The translations under genes and the position numbers were made by a program. Under the pieces are notes generated by a model that saw only the letters and a list, made by a program, of their open reading frames with translations, made no database searches and was not told where the DNA came from. Positions 1 to 12,400 of a DNA stretch of 64,000 nt are shown piece by piece. Source of the stretch: Pardosa pseudoannulata (Eukaryota > Arthropoda > Arachnida > Araneae > Lycosidae); assembly GCA_032207245.1 (NCBI GenBank), contig CM063499.1, positions 32,453,201-32,517,200 on the forward strand, written 5' to 3'. Each line of letters begins with the position of its first letter. Within the stretch, counting starts at the first letter, position 1.

Positions 1-936
1 AAATGATAATCTGCTGACGTATCATAGAAAACTATTAAATAAAAAAACACTTAAAAGCAGTACACAGTCTATATCCATTTTTTCCTTTTTAAAGATTATT
101 AAAATGTATAGGGTAAATAAGGTTTTCTGAGTCAGAAATGATCTTGTAGGGAAATAGAAAGCAATTGTATCCTCACATCCTGACAGTGATTGCCAGAATT
201 TTTTCTCGAGGAGGGTCCAAAGTCTTAATCCAAAGAACAGTAAACTTCCAGTCAGATAAAATAAAATAAAATAAAAATAAATTCATTACACACACACAAA
301 GTACATACATACATAAGTCTTATGTACGCTGTCTACCAATAAGTATTTAGACACCTATGCAAATGACGATATCTGCGGTCCTGAGGTACGTCACGGCCTC
401 CGCCGGTATACATCGTGTAGGAAACAGCATCGGCATTAGTCGAAATACAAGATGCCGTGCAGTGCGGAGCTCTCTGATTTCGAGATAGGTATAATTATCG
501 GGTATCACAAATGTGGCCGATCCTTAAGGGACATATCTAGCTATCTGAAGTACCCAAAATCGACAGTGGCCTATGTGATAAGAAGTGGAAGGTGAGCGGA
601 GATTGTCGAAATGTGCCCCGAGACGGCAGACCAACGAAACTGGGAGATAGAGACAGACGAGTGCCGTCCAGAGAAATTCGGAAAAACTGCACCCAACCGA
701 TGGCCCTCATCTGCAAAGAGTTTTAACAGGCATCTGGAACTTTTGTTTCAATGAATATCATCCATAAGGAAGCACATGTGTTTGGTTTTCATGGTCGTGC
801 TGCTGCCCACAAGCCTTTGATCACAAATTCCAACCGCGCTGCTCGGTTAATGTGATGCAAAGTACATCGAAATTGGACCGTAGATCAGTGGAAACGGGTT
901 CTTTGGAGCGACGAATCAAGGTTCACCCTTTACCTT
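1..936. repeat. Upstream copy of a tandem duplication
   Basis: This segment matches 3783-4718 at a constant offset of 3,782 bp with no gaps and about eight mismatches by eye. It holds a 326-bp flank plus the left half of a Tc1-like transposon, and the match stops abruptly inside the transposase at about 936. The arrangement fits a tandem duplication whose unit is 937-4718, with the junction at 936/937; unit 1 would start before the window. A haplotype-duplication error in the assembly is the main alternative. Confidence 0.85.
327..936 (+). mobile_element. Tc1-like element, 5' half, truncated by the duplication
   Basis: The left terminal inverted repeat starts right after a TA at 325-326 (CGCTGTCTACCAATAAG) and is identical to that of the element at 4109. 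The transposase reading is already broken by the same lesions as the downstream copy. The element ends abruptly at 936, where unrelated sequence begins. Confidence 0.85.
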
Positions 937-1146
937 ACTCATACTTTTATGCTAAACATGATATTTTGCCAAGTATAGTTAGTTAATCCCAATTATTCAA
1001 TTTTTTTTCATAGCATATAATAGTTAAATTTTGTGAAAATATCAACTTTTGAGGTCTACAACAAAGACAGAAAAAAATGGTGGTTCTCATTGTGTCATAG
1101 GAATTGGCGACTTCAAAATTCTCATGTTTTGGAAATTTTCAAGATT

Positions 1147-1213
1147 CCCTTCCCCAAAAACCCGGTTTTTTTCCCGGGTTTAAACCGGGTTTTTTTCCGC
1201 TGCTCACAACTCT
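1147..1213 (-). repeat. hAT-like MITE end fragment
   Basis: Runs such as AAACCCGG and CCCGGGTTTAAACCGGG are followed by CACAACTC. Read on the minus strand this resembles the C-A-G-A-G-T-T-G terminal type of the hAT elements at 12657 and 13789. No partner end or target duplication is visible, so it is a fragment. Confidence 0.4.
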
Positions 1214-1893
1214 ACGGGGAGGGTTAGCAGGTGGGAGAGAGGTACGGAATCAGGAGTAAAACCTCGTATGAGGATGATAAAAGTAAATGAAATTTTTAGC
1301 GTGACATTATGCAACCCTTACACCCTTCAGGGTATGTCATCGTTGTTCAGGGTATATCATGCAGAGTAACTTTGTTCAGGGCGAGGGAGTTAAGTAGCAC
1401 CCCCTAAGTTAAATTTTGGGTTGGATTTCACAAAATTTACTATTGAAACAAATATTGCATTTATTATAGTAAATATAATATTCGATTCGTTTACTGATTA
1501 TTATTATAAATATTTGTACATATTTACAATTTTTTAACTGTTAATTTAGGAATATGATAATAGAAATTTCAATACTAATGTATTGTTTTCAAATTTCACC
1601 TCAAACATATATGTGCTCATATTCATACATAATTTCAGTCTGTTAAGTTTAAAAATTATTATTTTTTATAACGCTAATGTAGCATCCACACTATGGCCAA
1701 TTGTTCACCATTCCAGTACTGGTCCTGATCTCGACCATAAACGATGGTTCACGGGTTGAATCCACACACTGGGCCACTAAATGAACAGAGCGTGTGTAGT
1801 CATTCAAAAGGCCCCTCCATACTATGGTCCACTGCAAGCCATTACCATAATGTGGAGGGGGTATGGCTTATCGAGATTGACTCTGCAGATGAT

Positions 1894-2067
1894 CAGTGGC
1901 TTATGCAGAATTTTTTCAAGGGGAGGATCATAATTTTCAAGAGGGGGTTCATAATTCTAAAAAATAATACCCAGCATAATTTCCACTAAAATTTTTATTT
2001 TTGCCATTTTGTCTGTGCTCAAGGGGGATATTTAAACCCCTAACCCCCCCCCCTTGCGTACGCCCCT
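1894..2067 (-). mobile_element. Small GCGTACGC-ended MITE (inverted copy)
   Basis: The element is flanked by GCAGATGAT (1885-1893) and GCAGACGAT (2068-2076), a 9-bp duplication with one change. Its right end carries TTGCGTACGCCCCT. It contains C-rich and A-rich tracts and no coding sequence. A 9-bp target duplication would suit the Mutator superfamily, but family assignment is only inference. Confidence 0.6.
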
Positions 2068-2406
2068 GCAGACGATAAAATGGCCTTGGAGGAGGATGGT
2101 TTCGGAAGCGGTTTTTCCCCAAAGATCAAAAACAACCAACATGTGCTACCACCAAAGTGCGCTGTAGATTCTATGGATGCATACACGATCTTTGCTCATT
2201 TAGTGGCCCAGTATGTGGATGCAAACCGTAAACCATCGCTCAAGGTCGCAATAAGGACCGGTACTGGAGTGGTGAAAAATTGGCCGTAATGTGGAGGATA
2301 CGATAGAATCTACTGCTCCCTTTGGAAGCGTATGCTGGTTGTCTTTGATCTTCGGAGAAAAACCGTTTCCGAAGCCATTCTCCGGCAAGGCCATTTTATC
2401 ATCTGC

Positions 2407-2562
2407 AGGGGCGTACGCAAGAGGGGTGTTTAGGGGTTTAAACACCCTCCTTGCGGTCAGACAAAAGGGTAAAAATAAAAATTTTAGTAGAAGTTATGCA
2501 GGCTATTATTTTTTTTTTTAGAATTATGAACCCCCCTTGAAAAAATTCTGCGTACGCTAATG
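2407..2562 (+). mobile_element. Small GCGTACGC-ended MITE
   Basis: The ends AGGGGCGTACGCAAG and TCTGCGTACGC are inverted repeats around GCGTACGCA. It is flanked by ATCATCTGC (2398-2406) and ATCGTCTGC (2563-2571). The homologous site near 52650 has a single ATCATCTGC and no insert, so the boundaries are supported by an empty site. Confidence 0.7.
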
Positions 2563-2640
2563 ATCGTCTGCCATCGTAGACCTCGATAAACCATGCCAAC
2601 GGTGGTAATGGCTTGCAGTGGGCCCTAGTGTGGAGGGGCC

Positions 2641-3782
2641 TTATGCTTTTGTTTTGCTCTCTGTAATGCATTGCAAACACCCACTTTCTCTTTTTCAGCA
2701 TAAATTAATTATTTTTTTAAACCTAAATTGTGTTTGGTAACTTTATTTTGATGTCATTTGATACATTTTTCTTTCAATTATTTGCTAAAATTATCAAAAT
2801 CATATAAGTAATTTAATTCATCTGATGCTATTTAAAATATGTTTACAAATAATATAATTTTTATTGCTTTCGGACCATATTTATTAGTTTTTTCATTCTA
2901 TCAATTGTAATTTAGAATATTTCTTTCATTTTGAATTCACTTGCCCCATTTTTATTCATCTAATTTTTAGACGTCAATCTTATTTCATAAATCCTAAATT
3001 GGGCTTGACCACTTTATTTTGAGGCCATTTCACATATAAAGACGCTAAAGCCATTTAAATATTTAAAAAAGATTAATTTATCTGATAGCGTCTAAAATAT
3101 GCTTTAAGGTAATACAATTTTTCTTGCCTTTTTGACTATATTTACTTGATTCTTTCCTTCTATCAATTGTAATTTGTCTCTTTCTTTCATTTTAACCCGC
3201 TAATCAATGACTCGTTGTAGAAATTTTATAGAATGAATGTAACGTGTAGTTATGAGTATACCTTTTTAGTTGCAATCAGCACTCTGATAACGAGGAATTT
3301 CAATATAATGAAGCCGGGCATAACTTAAAAACGATAAGCCGTAGAATGTTTAAATCTTGTTTTTAAGACTGCTGTAGCATTTAATTCTGCATCTCCATTT
3401 TTGATTGTTGTTCGCAGTGTATGTTATGTAAAATCTCATTATAACGAGCTTTAACACTACTAGTAAAACAACAATACAACACAAAGATATGGAAGCATTC
3501 CTATACATTTGTAACAGTGCTTTTACAGCCCATTTTTAGAAAGCAAAATTTTAAATCTATTACTCAGCGTGAATTTTTACAGTTTATTGTTTCCTGACAC
3601 GTATTAAAGGAATTATTGTAATAGAGAAAAATTTCAATTTATAACGTAATATCTATTTAATGGAAGATCTCTATGTAACGAAAACTCTTAATTAACGATG
3701 TGGATTGCCTCCAGATGGAAGTACCGGACAACTCAATTACATTGAGAAACGAAACTAACTTTGAACCTTGTAGGGAATGTGC
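2641..3782. other. AT-rich DNA, no gene recognised
   Basis: There are no splice-bounded reading frames or recognisable repeat ends. The short open frame from 3700 runs into the duplicated segment and resembles no protein I know. Confidence 0.6.
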
Positions 3783-4718
3783 AAATGATAATCTGCTGAT
3801 GTATCATAGAAAACTATTAAATAAAAAAACACTTAAAAGCAGTACAAAGTCTGCATCCATTTTTTCCTTTTTAAAGATTATTAAAATGTATAGGGTAAAT
3901 AAGGTTTTCTGAGTCAGAAATGATCTTGTAGGGAAATAGAAAGCAATTGTATCCTCACATCCTGACAGTGATTGCCAGAATTTTTTCTCGAGGAGGGTCC
4001 AAAGTCTTAATCCAAAGAACAGTAAACTTCCAGTCAGATAAAATAAAATAAAATAAAAATAAATTCATTACACACACACAAAGTACATACATACATAAGT
4101 CTTATGTACGCTGTCTACCAATAAGTATTTAGACACCTATGCAAATGACGATATCTGCGGTCCTGAGGTACGTCACGGCCTCCGCCGGTATACATCGTGT
4201 AGGAAACAGCATCGGCATTAGTCGAAATACAAGATGCCGTGCAGTGCGGAGCTCTCTGATTTCGAGATAGGTATAATTATCGGGTATCACAAATATGGCC
4301 GATCCTTAAGGGACATATCTAGCTATCTGAAGTACCCAAAATCGACAGTGGCCTATGTGATAAGAAGTGGAAGGTGAGCGGAGATTGTCGAAATGTGCCC
4401 CGAGACGGCAGACCAACGAAACTGGGAGATAGAGACAGACGAGTGCCGTCCAGAGAAATTCGGAAAAACTGCACCCAATCGATGGCCCTCATCTGCAAAG
4501 AGTTTTAACAGGCATCTGGAACTTTTGTTTCAATGAATATCATCCATAAGGAAGCACATGTGTTTGGTTTTCATGGTCGTGCTGCTGCCTACAAGCCTTT
4601 GATCACAAATTCCAACCGCGCTGCTCGGTTAATGTGATGCAAAGTACATCGAAATTGGACCGTAGATCAGTGGGAACGGGTTCTTTGGAGCGACGAATCA
4701 AGGTTCACCCTTTACCTT
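3783..4718. repeat. Downstream copy of the tandem duplication
   Basis: This copy continues past the similarity breakpoint into the intact right half of the Tc1-like element, so it represents the original arrangement. The low divergence from 1-936 implies a recent event. Confidence 0.85.
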
Positions 4719-5327
4719 TCGGATGGCAGGGTCTGGGTATGGGGTCTGCCTGGAGAACGTCTCCTGCCAGAATGCATTGTGCCAACAGTCAAGATCGGCG
4801 GAGGCGGAATTATGGTCTGGGGGTATTTCTCCTGGTATGGACTTGGACCCTTGGTCCCCATTCATGGTAAGCTCAACGCCTATGCCTACTTCACTATTTT
4901 GGATGACAATGTGCTTCCTATGTTGGGGCAGTTTTACGGGTTGGACCACTGTTACTTTCAGGACGATAATGCCAGTTGTCATGTTTCGAGGTTAACCACG
5001 GCTTGGTATGATGACAATGGAGTTCACCGAATCGACTGTCTTGCCCAGAGCCCAGACGTGAACCCTATCGAGAACCTATGGGACGAGTTGGATTGCCGAA
5101 TTAAGGGGTGCACTACCCGTCCAAAATCGGTAAAGGAACTTATATGTCTACTCCAAGCCAAGTGGGAGACAATACCACTAGCTGTAATACAAATACTTGT
5201 GGAAAATATGCTACGCAGGGTTCAAGCTGTAATTGCCTCTCGTGGAAGCTTTATCAACTATTGATTTTGAATAAATTTAATTTTTCTTTTCTATCACAGG
5301 TGTCCAAATACTTATTGGTAGACAGTG
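4109..5327 (+). mobile_element. Full-length Tc1/mariner-type transposon (degenerate)
   Basis: The 1,219-bp element is bounded by TA dinucleotides (4107-4108 and 5328-5329), with terminal inverted repeats of about 30 bp: CGCTGTCTACCAATAAG on the left and CTTATTGGTAGACAGTG on the right. The length, the TA target and the coding content fit Tc1-like elements. It lies in a host repeat that recurs at about 56660-58100. Confidence 0.92.
4234..5264 (+). pseudogene. Tc1-like transposase, DD34E type, disrupted
   Basis: The reading starts at the ATG at 4234 with an N-terminal helix-turn-helix-like segment. A frameshift near 4370 and in-frame stops near 4505 and 4635 break it. The last 161 codons are open from 4779. 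They include Q-D-D-N-A-S-C-H (second catalytic Asp) and, 34 residues later, the Glu of NPIENLW, giving the DD34E spacing; the first Asp is in LWSDESRF near 4690. It is not expected to make active transposase. Identity to the Tc1 family is clear; the exact subfamily is not. Confidence 0.88.
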
Positions 5328-5720
5328 TATATCTATTGTTTTGCATACATAAATAGGTACATTCTAAAACGGATCAACAACGCTGTACATAATTTTATTG
5401 TAACATGAAAAATAAATTTCTAAACTACATTGTGCCTCTTAATTTCCGCTTTTAAGTTTTTAGCAGGTTTAAATTTGCTTGTTAATTATCAGAGGGTATT
5501 TAATTTATGTTTTAGTACTTACCAGACGATTTTAAACTAAGTTAATTTTATTATTAAATAAAAAAATTTAAAAAAAGTTTAGAAAAGAATTATGGTACAT
5601 CCGTTTATTTTTCTTGAAAAAATTACATATCTTATGGTATGTAATTTTTGAATGACATCCAAATTTGAAAACAGAACTGCAAAATTCTTATTTTATAAAC
5701 TACCATTTTATAGTTGTTAT
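5328..5720 (+). repeat. Right flank of an older interspersed repeat split by Tc1
   Basis: Together with about 190-326 and 3972-4108 this matches 56660-56752 and 57703-58100. Shared landmarks include the GCCAGAATTTTTT-type start, the CATACATA stretch, GTACA runs and a TTTATAAACTA segment. In this copy a Tc1 element interrupts it; in the other copy a pogo derivative does. Confidence 0.6.
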
Positions 5721-6690
5721 ACTTCCTTAGACTCAAACTAATACACAGATTTTAATAGATTTTTTAAATTTATTAAAATCTTGCAGTGCACACATTTAAC
5801 ATTTTTTGGAAAGGGTCCTATACTATACTTTTGGAATACACCTCCTATAATATACCTCCTATACTTTTGGAAAGGTTACTATAAATAAATCATTGTTTCA
5901 TAAGACTCTTAGAGGGGTGGGAATAACATACTTAATAAAAAACAAAACAAATATGTATTCACTAGACTTTAAACTAAAAATGAATTCCGAACAATTCGAA
6001 AGGTCGAATCATAGACTAACTAACACGGGTGTCTAGTCTATGGGTCGAATAACAAATTTATGTTAAGAGTTCATCAAGATGAGCAAGTCGCGCCATCTAT
6101 TGTCAGCCTATTGAATGAAGGTCGCCTCAAACACCACATCTGTACGAGTGAATGAGTACAGTCCCTGCAAAAGTTTTAGGAAAAAATTAATTGGTTCACT
6201 TGCGCTATTGATTAAAAACTTAAAAGGCTGTAATAAACAATTTTTTATTACATAGTTTATTTATAGTTATAATTTTACAGTTTGTGATATAGTTTTCTAA
6301 CTGATTGATAGGAAGATAAAAATCATAAATAATAAGCAGTAATATTTAAAACTCTAGTATAATTAATTGTTATGGAAGAGAGTGCGTTTGAATAATTTTT
6401 TTCTTGTAATGAAGGCAGTGGTCCAAGAAAGGTTGGAACCTGTGCGCTACTTGCTAAAATTTTTTTTATAGATAATCAACTTACTATCCAAAATGTGGCA
6501 GCACCTTCATACTGTTTACATGCGCTTTTTGAAGTTAAGATTGTTGTAGTAAACTAAATTTTTAGTAATTATTGGAGTTTAAAAAATTATAGGAATTCAG
6601 TTTATTTGAAGAATAAACTCATCATATTTTTTAGCTTTAAGAGCTACATTTTGGAGTTTATCACCTGTTTAATAATAATAGTAATAAACA
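5721..6690. other. Upstream region of SSBP1
   Basis: This region must hold the SSBP1 promoter and 5' UTR if the first coding exon at 6691 is right. A locally GC-richer stretch at about 5990-6180 (containing CGCGCCATCTATTG) stands out from the AT-rich surroundings. I see no confident core-promoter motif. Confidence 0.4.
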
Positions 6691-8846
6691 ATGAATTCCT
6701 TCACACAAAATCTCAGATGTCTTCGCAATTGCTTAAATAATTCATTTGTAAGTATAAGAATTATTTTTTGGTTTTAGACAGGGTTGTCAAAATGGGCCCT
6801 ACCCCGAAAAACTCCTCTGGGTTTTTTTTTCAAACGGACTCAATTGAAAAAAAAAAAAAAAAAATAGGACAATAAAACTTCTGACAAAGTGGATTTTGCA
6901 GACTATTGTATTTCGAACACTTTTGGATCGGAGGGAAAATGATTTATAATTACTATCACAGTAATCATAAAACCATTTAAATCTGTGAGGAATTCAATAA
7001 AAGTACAAAATGTCATTAACCCACGAGGACGCGCGCTACCCGTTGATACACGAGAACGCACACAGGGCCTCAGAGGCACGATATGATGAACAGAAAATAT
7101 TATGATGAGCAGAAAATTCTTATTACCAAAAATACATTATTAAAAGTTTAAAAAATATATGAAATTATTTAAAATAATTTTTAAATATTTCAATCAGTAG
7201 ATCTTTTTTTATTTGCATTTCGAAAGAAAACTGAAGGCATAAACAAGTTAAAAACTTAAATCACATTTATAGAAAATTTATTTTAGCATTAGGAAATTTT
7301 AAATGAAAACGTTCCATTTTTTGGGGGAAGTAATTTTGAAAACAATGACTGATTGATAATAATAAACAATATGCAAAATTAAATAAATTCACCCCCCCCC
7401 TTTAATTTACACATACTAATTTTCAAAATAAAATGAAAAAACACACCTTATATTATCCTGCATTTATGTATATTATACTTTAAAACTTATGAATTAAACG
7501 CATAATTAAAAAAATTGATCAATTGGTGACTGTCTACAGCTTTTTCTTAGAACTCATTGATAAATTGTTCATAATCATAATCAACCTTTCGTATCGATTT
7601 AAAATTTCGATCTTTTGTTTTAACATTAAATCATTCCTCTTTCTGGCTTCCATATCGACAAGCTACATGTAAGCGAGCAAGGCATAAAATGTGAATATGT
7701 TTCTTCTCAGTTCCGATAAAAATGTCTTACTTTCTGCTTAACTGACAGCCACTGATCACCAGTAAGGCATATGTATTTCTGAAAAATTCCAGGAACATGT
7801 AAATCCCACTCCTTTGTTCATTCCCATTTCCCTAGTTGGAAGAGGAAGTATTTTCAAAAATTCAAACAACAGTGAAGGAAAAGAAAGAATCGGTTCCTTC
7901 TAAATACATTGTGAATATTCCTTTGCCAGTTAAAATGAGGTTTGAAAACTGATAACATTAACCGATGTAATGATCACATAAAACGATAATTTTAACATAC
8001 AAGTGAATAAAGAAAATCGGGACCAAGTGATTTCGATAACAATAAGTGATTGATAACACTACTAACCACGATCACATTAAACGGAGTCCACTGTATATTT
8101 TGTAAACAACTTTTTATATTTACTTTATACATTTTCCACACATTTAATGTAACACATTGAAAATATTCTATATTTTCAGCTTGGGCCGATATAACACTTT
8201 ATTCTTGAAAACATTTTTGTTGTTTTATTGAGATTTTTTAAATATCTTTAGAGGGATAACTCATCATAATTTTGAAAGGAGGATGTCTACCATAGTGGTA
8301 ACCAGAAATTTTCCATTCATGAATACACATACAAAAGTCTACATTCTCACACTAAAATAACCTCTTTGTTGTGCTATTTCCAGTCACATTAATTTTAGTA
8401 GTTTGTGATTCAGTTCCACTATTGTAGGCTAGAGTTAGTTAATATCCATTTTAACTTTTTCTGTATAGCCTGGAAGCACACAGAAATTATATTAGGCATT
8501 ATCAAATTGTTAGGAAATATGTAAAGCACATTTACTTTATTAATTTTTAGTAATATTTTTTACATGTTTTTGTTTTGGATTTCCTAGATACTGGTTTGAA
8601 TTAAATAATATTTTGAATGTATCTGTATGAGGATTAAAGCAGAAGGATCTATCTATTGACCAAAACTAAAAATTTTAAAAGAAATAGAAAATTATTCCCA
8701 CTTAACCCACATTCCAATTGCAAAAAAGTTGACTTGTCTGGGACAAAATTTAATGGCATTGTTACTAAACAAGAGGTTAAATGAGAAAAAATTTTAAAAA
8801 AGAAAAATATAAAGATCGTAAGAATAAACTTATATTTTAAACTGGC

Positions 8847-8899
<53 letters not shown>

Positions 8900-8975
8900 A
8901 TATATATATATATATGTATATGTATATATGTATATATATATGTATATATATATGTATATGTATGTATATATGTAT

Positions 8976-9007
<32 letters not shown>

Positions 9008-9238
9008 GTATATGTATATATGTATATGTATATGTATATATATGTATATATGTATATGTATATATATGTATATATGTATATGTATATATATATATGTATA
9101 TATGTATATGTATATATATATGTATATGTATATGTATATATATATGTATATATGTATATGTATATATATATGTATATATGTATATGTATATATATGTATA
9201 TGTATATATATATGTATATATGTATATGTATATATGTA

Positions 9239-9269
<31 letters not shown>

Positions 9270-9286
9270 ATATGTATATGTATATG

Positions 9287-9323
<37 letters not shown>

Positions 9324-9440
9324 GTATATGTATATGTATATATATGTATATGTATGTATATGTATATGTATATATATGTATGTATATATGTATATATATG
9401 TAAATATGTATATATATATGTAAATATGTATATATGTATG

Positions 9441-9490
<50 letters not shown>

Positions 9491-12400
9491 TCCTGATTTC
9501 CTATTTAAAAGTATTAATCTCTTGTTCCCTTGGGAAACTTTTTAAGTCAGTTTCACTGTGCATGTGTTTAAATGTACATTGATATATCTATAATTATTAA
9601 TTAGAAGAGAACTTTTATGCTAGTTTACTCCAAGAATTCTTTATTTTTATTAATGAATACATGTTATCTTAAAACAGTTATTTAATTTAAAAATCTTTTC
9701 ATGTATTTCATATGCATTTTTTTACAAAGTATGTAATTTCCTACGAGATGATTATTTATATTATTAACTATTTTCTTTATTAAATGCTTAGATTAGTAAG
9801 AGAACTTATTTGTAAAGCTAGACTTTTCTAGAATCTTGCTTCTGTTCTAAAAAGGAAATTTTCCTTCCTGTTTTTTATCTTAGAAATTTTATTTATTTAT
9901 TGCAGGTTTCAAAACATAGTAACATAAGGCATTATTGTGAATACATCCCTAATGTACCAAGAGTAACAACTGAAAAGAGTAAGTATTTTTATCAAGTAGT
10001 CTTATTATAAGTCTTAAAGTATTATACAAAATAAATCCCATATATAATTATAGCCTAAGTTGTCTGTCTGTGAATTTATGAAGCGGTTGTACTTGGAATG
10101 GATACAAGCATCCATATTAGATTTATTATGAGTTAAGGTTAGAAAAATTCAAAGCGAGTTCGAAATCCAACCAATTCCCCCTTTGCGAGAGTTTAATGCT
10201 ATTATTTCAAGCTGTATTCTCCCTCTTATTCTGTACAAAATTCATTCTTCATAGGATGGCGAGGGAGGAACGTAATATTAAAATTTTTGTACTTTTTTTA
10301 CTTGACCCTCATATACTCCAATTAGTTCCCCCATCATTGGTAGCCGTGACAAGTTTGGTAGAGTGTCTGCCCATTTAATCCTTGGACTTCTTGAGTTGAT
10401 GGTTCTGTCTCCGACGCAACCAAATTTTTCTAAAGGTCTAATTAATTTAACATTTTTTGCTTTTTATTTTAAACTCTTATTCTTAAAGATGTTTTATTAT
10501 TTTTAAAATAAATTTCTACTATTTTTTCAATTTTTTATGATTTTTATGATTTTTTATTGTATTAAATTCACATATTGTTGTACGGATGTCCCTGACTATA
10601 AAAACATTTCATGTTTTCTATCCTTAAACTTTCTTCTCTTAATGTAATAGCCTAAGTTCCATCTGTCCTCGAATTTATGAAGCGGTTGTACCTGGAATGG
10701 ATAGAGACATTCTTATTGGTTAGCAAAATTCAAAGCAAGTGAAGTTTATCTTTCCTTAAATTATAGATCCGATTCTAAAATAAATTGGTATGATTAAGCT
10801 TCGTATCACATCGAAAAATACTGTCATATTTAAAACGTTCGAAATCCACCCGTCCTCCCCTTTTCGAGCGTTTAATACCATTATATCAAGCCCCATTTTA
10901 ATAGCAGATGATTAAATTTATCAATTTATCCCATACTAAGTAAGTAAAAATAAAAATTTTTTTCTAGCATTATGACTTTATTCCTTTAACCATCTCATTT
11001 AATCATTTCTTATTTTAAATTATTTTCATACATTTTATCACTGAACGTTTTATCAAGTAAATATCTTTCTTTTACATTTGGCTTAAATAATAGATTAGGT
11101 ACATATGTGATAATTTTAATCGATTATTTTTGTTGAAAGATAATTCTCAGACAAAAAGCAAATCATTTTTTTACCTGCCTCATAGGATAATTTACAATTC
11201 TGAAAAATTAAAAATTTTACTGATCCCGTCATATGACGGGCTATATGCTAGTTTTGTCTATTTTTATATCTGTTCAGTTAAAACATTTATGGTTGGTATA
11301 AAAATATAAATATTTTCCATTCATATGAGTAAATAAGCCTAAACATTACTTTTTATTTCTTAACTTTCATAGCCTTGAAATTCTCAGAAAATATACTTAA
11401 TCAAATGTCAATAATTTGAGATTTGACGTAAAGTAAAACAGTACTTAAAACTCACTATTTTACAGGTTAGTTATAGAGAACAAAGTAGTACCAGTTATTT
11501 GTTTAACATTTTAAGAGGAACGTATTATATTAACAAATTCTCCAATAATTAAAAAAATTAAACACACTTTTAACAACATGCATACATATATACAATCAAT
11601 CTCTGATGTAGTGTCATTGTTCCATTCACAATTTGGCACGATAGCAAGTAATACAGTATATTGAATTTTAGCTGTATATCTATAGACAAAAATGAATGAA
11701 AGCTTTACAGTTATTTCCATTTATTGTCTTGCTTCTCTGAAACTGAAAGAACAATTTTTTTTATATATATATATAACATAAAAATCCTTTGGGAATAACT
11801 TTTTTCATAGAGCATTTAATATGCATTAACTAGAAAGGTTCATTCTGATAAAAACAAAAAGAGTGATAATCTGCAGAAGCAGATTTTCTCTCTTTTTTGT
11901 TGTGTGTAAAACTGCCTTGTATATTACTCATATTCTCATCAAAAATATAAGGTGATTTTTGCTTTAGAAATTTACACAGGAATAAACTGAAAATTCTTAC
12001 ATCTGGCATTCATCAATATAAGAAATTGTTTGATGCTTGAAAAGAAGTTTTAGTAATGCGATAATATTTATTTTTTAGGTTCTGCAAAATGTAGCTGATA
12101 CAGAGCAATTTTTCAACTATACTTGTTAACACTTTTGTATATTTTTGTACTTCAGGACACACAGAAATTCGTTTACATAAAACCACCTGATATAGACATA
12201 CGGAATTTACAAATGTATGTAAGAGAAGATCACAAAAAAGTTGAAAGATTGGATATAATTCATTGGTTGTTAATTTATAACATAAATATTATGAACTACT
12301 ATTTATAGGCATTTTTAATGAGATTAAATATTTCAGAATTCTTTTTTAGGTGTTAATCGTGTAACATTATTAGGAAGAGTGGGACTAAAACCTCAACTTC

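Larger units (their letters stand above)
1684..2640. mobile_element. Nested MITEs: a minus-oriented copy inside a plus-oriented copy
   Basis: The outer copy shows its 5' half at about 1684-1804 (beginning CACACTATGGCC) and its 3' half at about 2293-2640 (ending CCTAGTGTGG). Between them lies an inverted copy of the same family, 1805-2292. A simple uninterrupted relative is at 52452-52740, which fixes the order of the parts. Both nested copies also carry a smaller element at the same internal site. Reading frames here are mirror images of each other and are not genes. Confidence 0.65.

Noticed and set aside
4634..4995. Overlapping frames in the Tc1 element on both strands
   Set aside because: They are shadows of the transposase reading; only the 4779-5264 frame carries the catalytic motifs.
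8886..9545. Long Tyr/Ile/Met-rich open frames in three registers
   Set aside because: They are translations of the TA/TG microsatellite, which lacks stops; no splice or promoter support.
12123..12308. Open frame after an acceptor-like TACTTCAG in SSBP1 intron 2
   Set aside because: Exon 2 joins exon 3 in phase and gives the conserved TEKSVNRV region; this frame has no counterpart in mtSSB.
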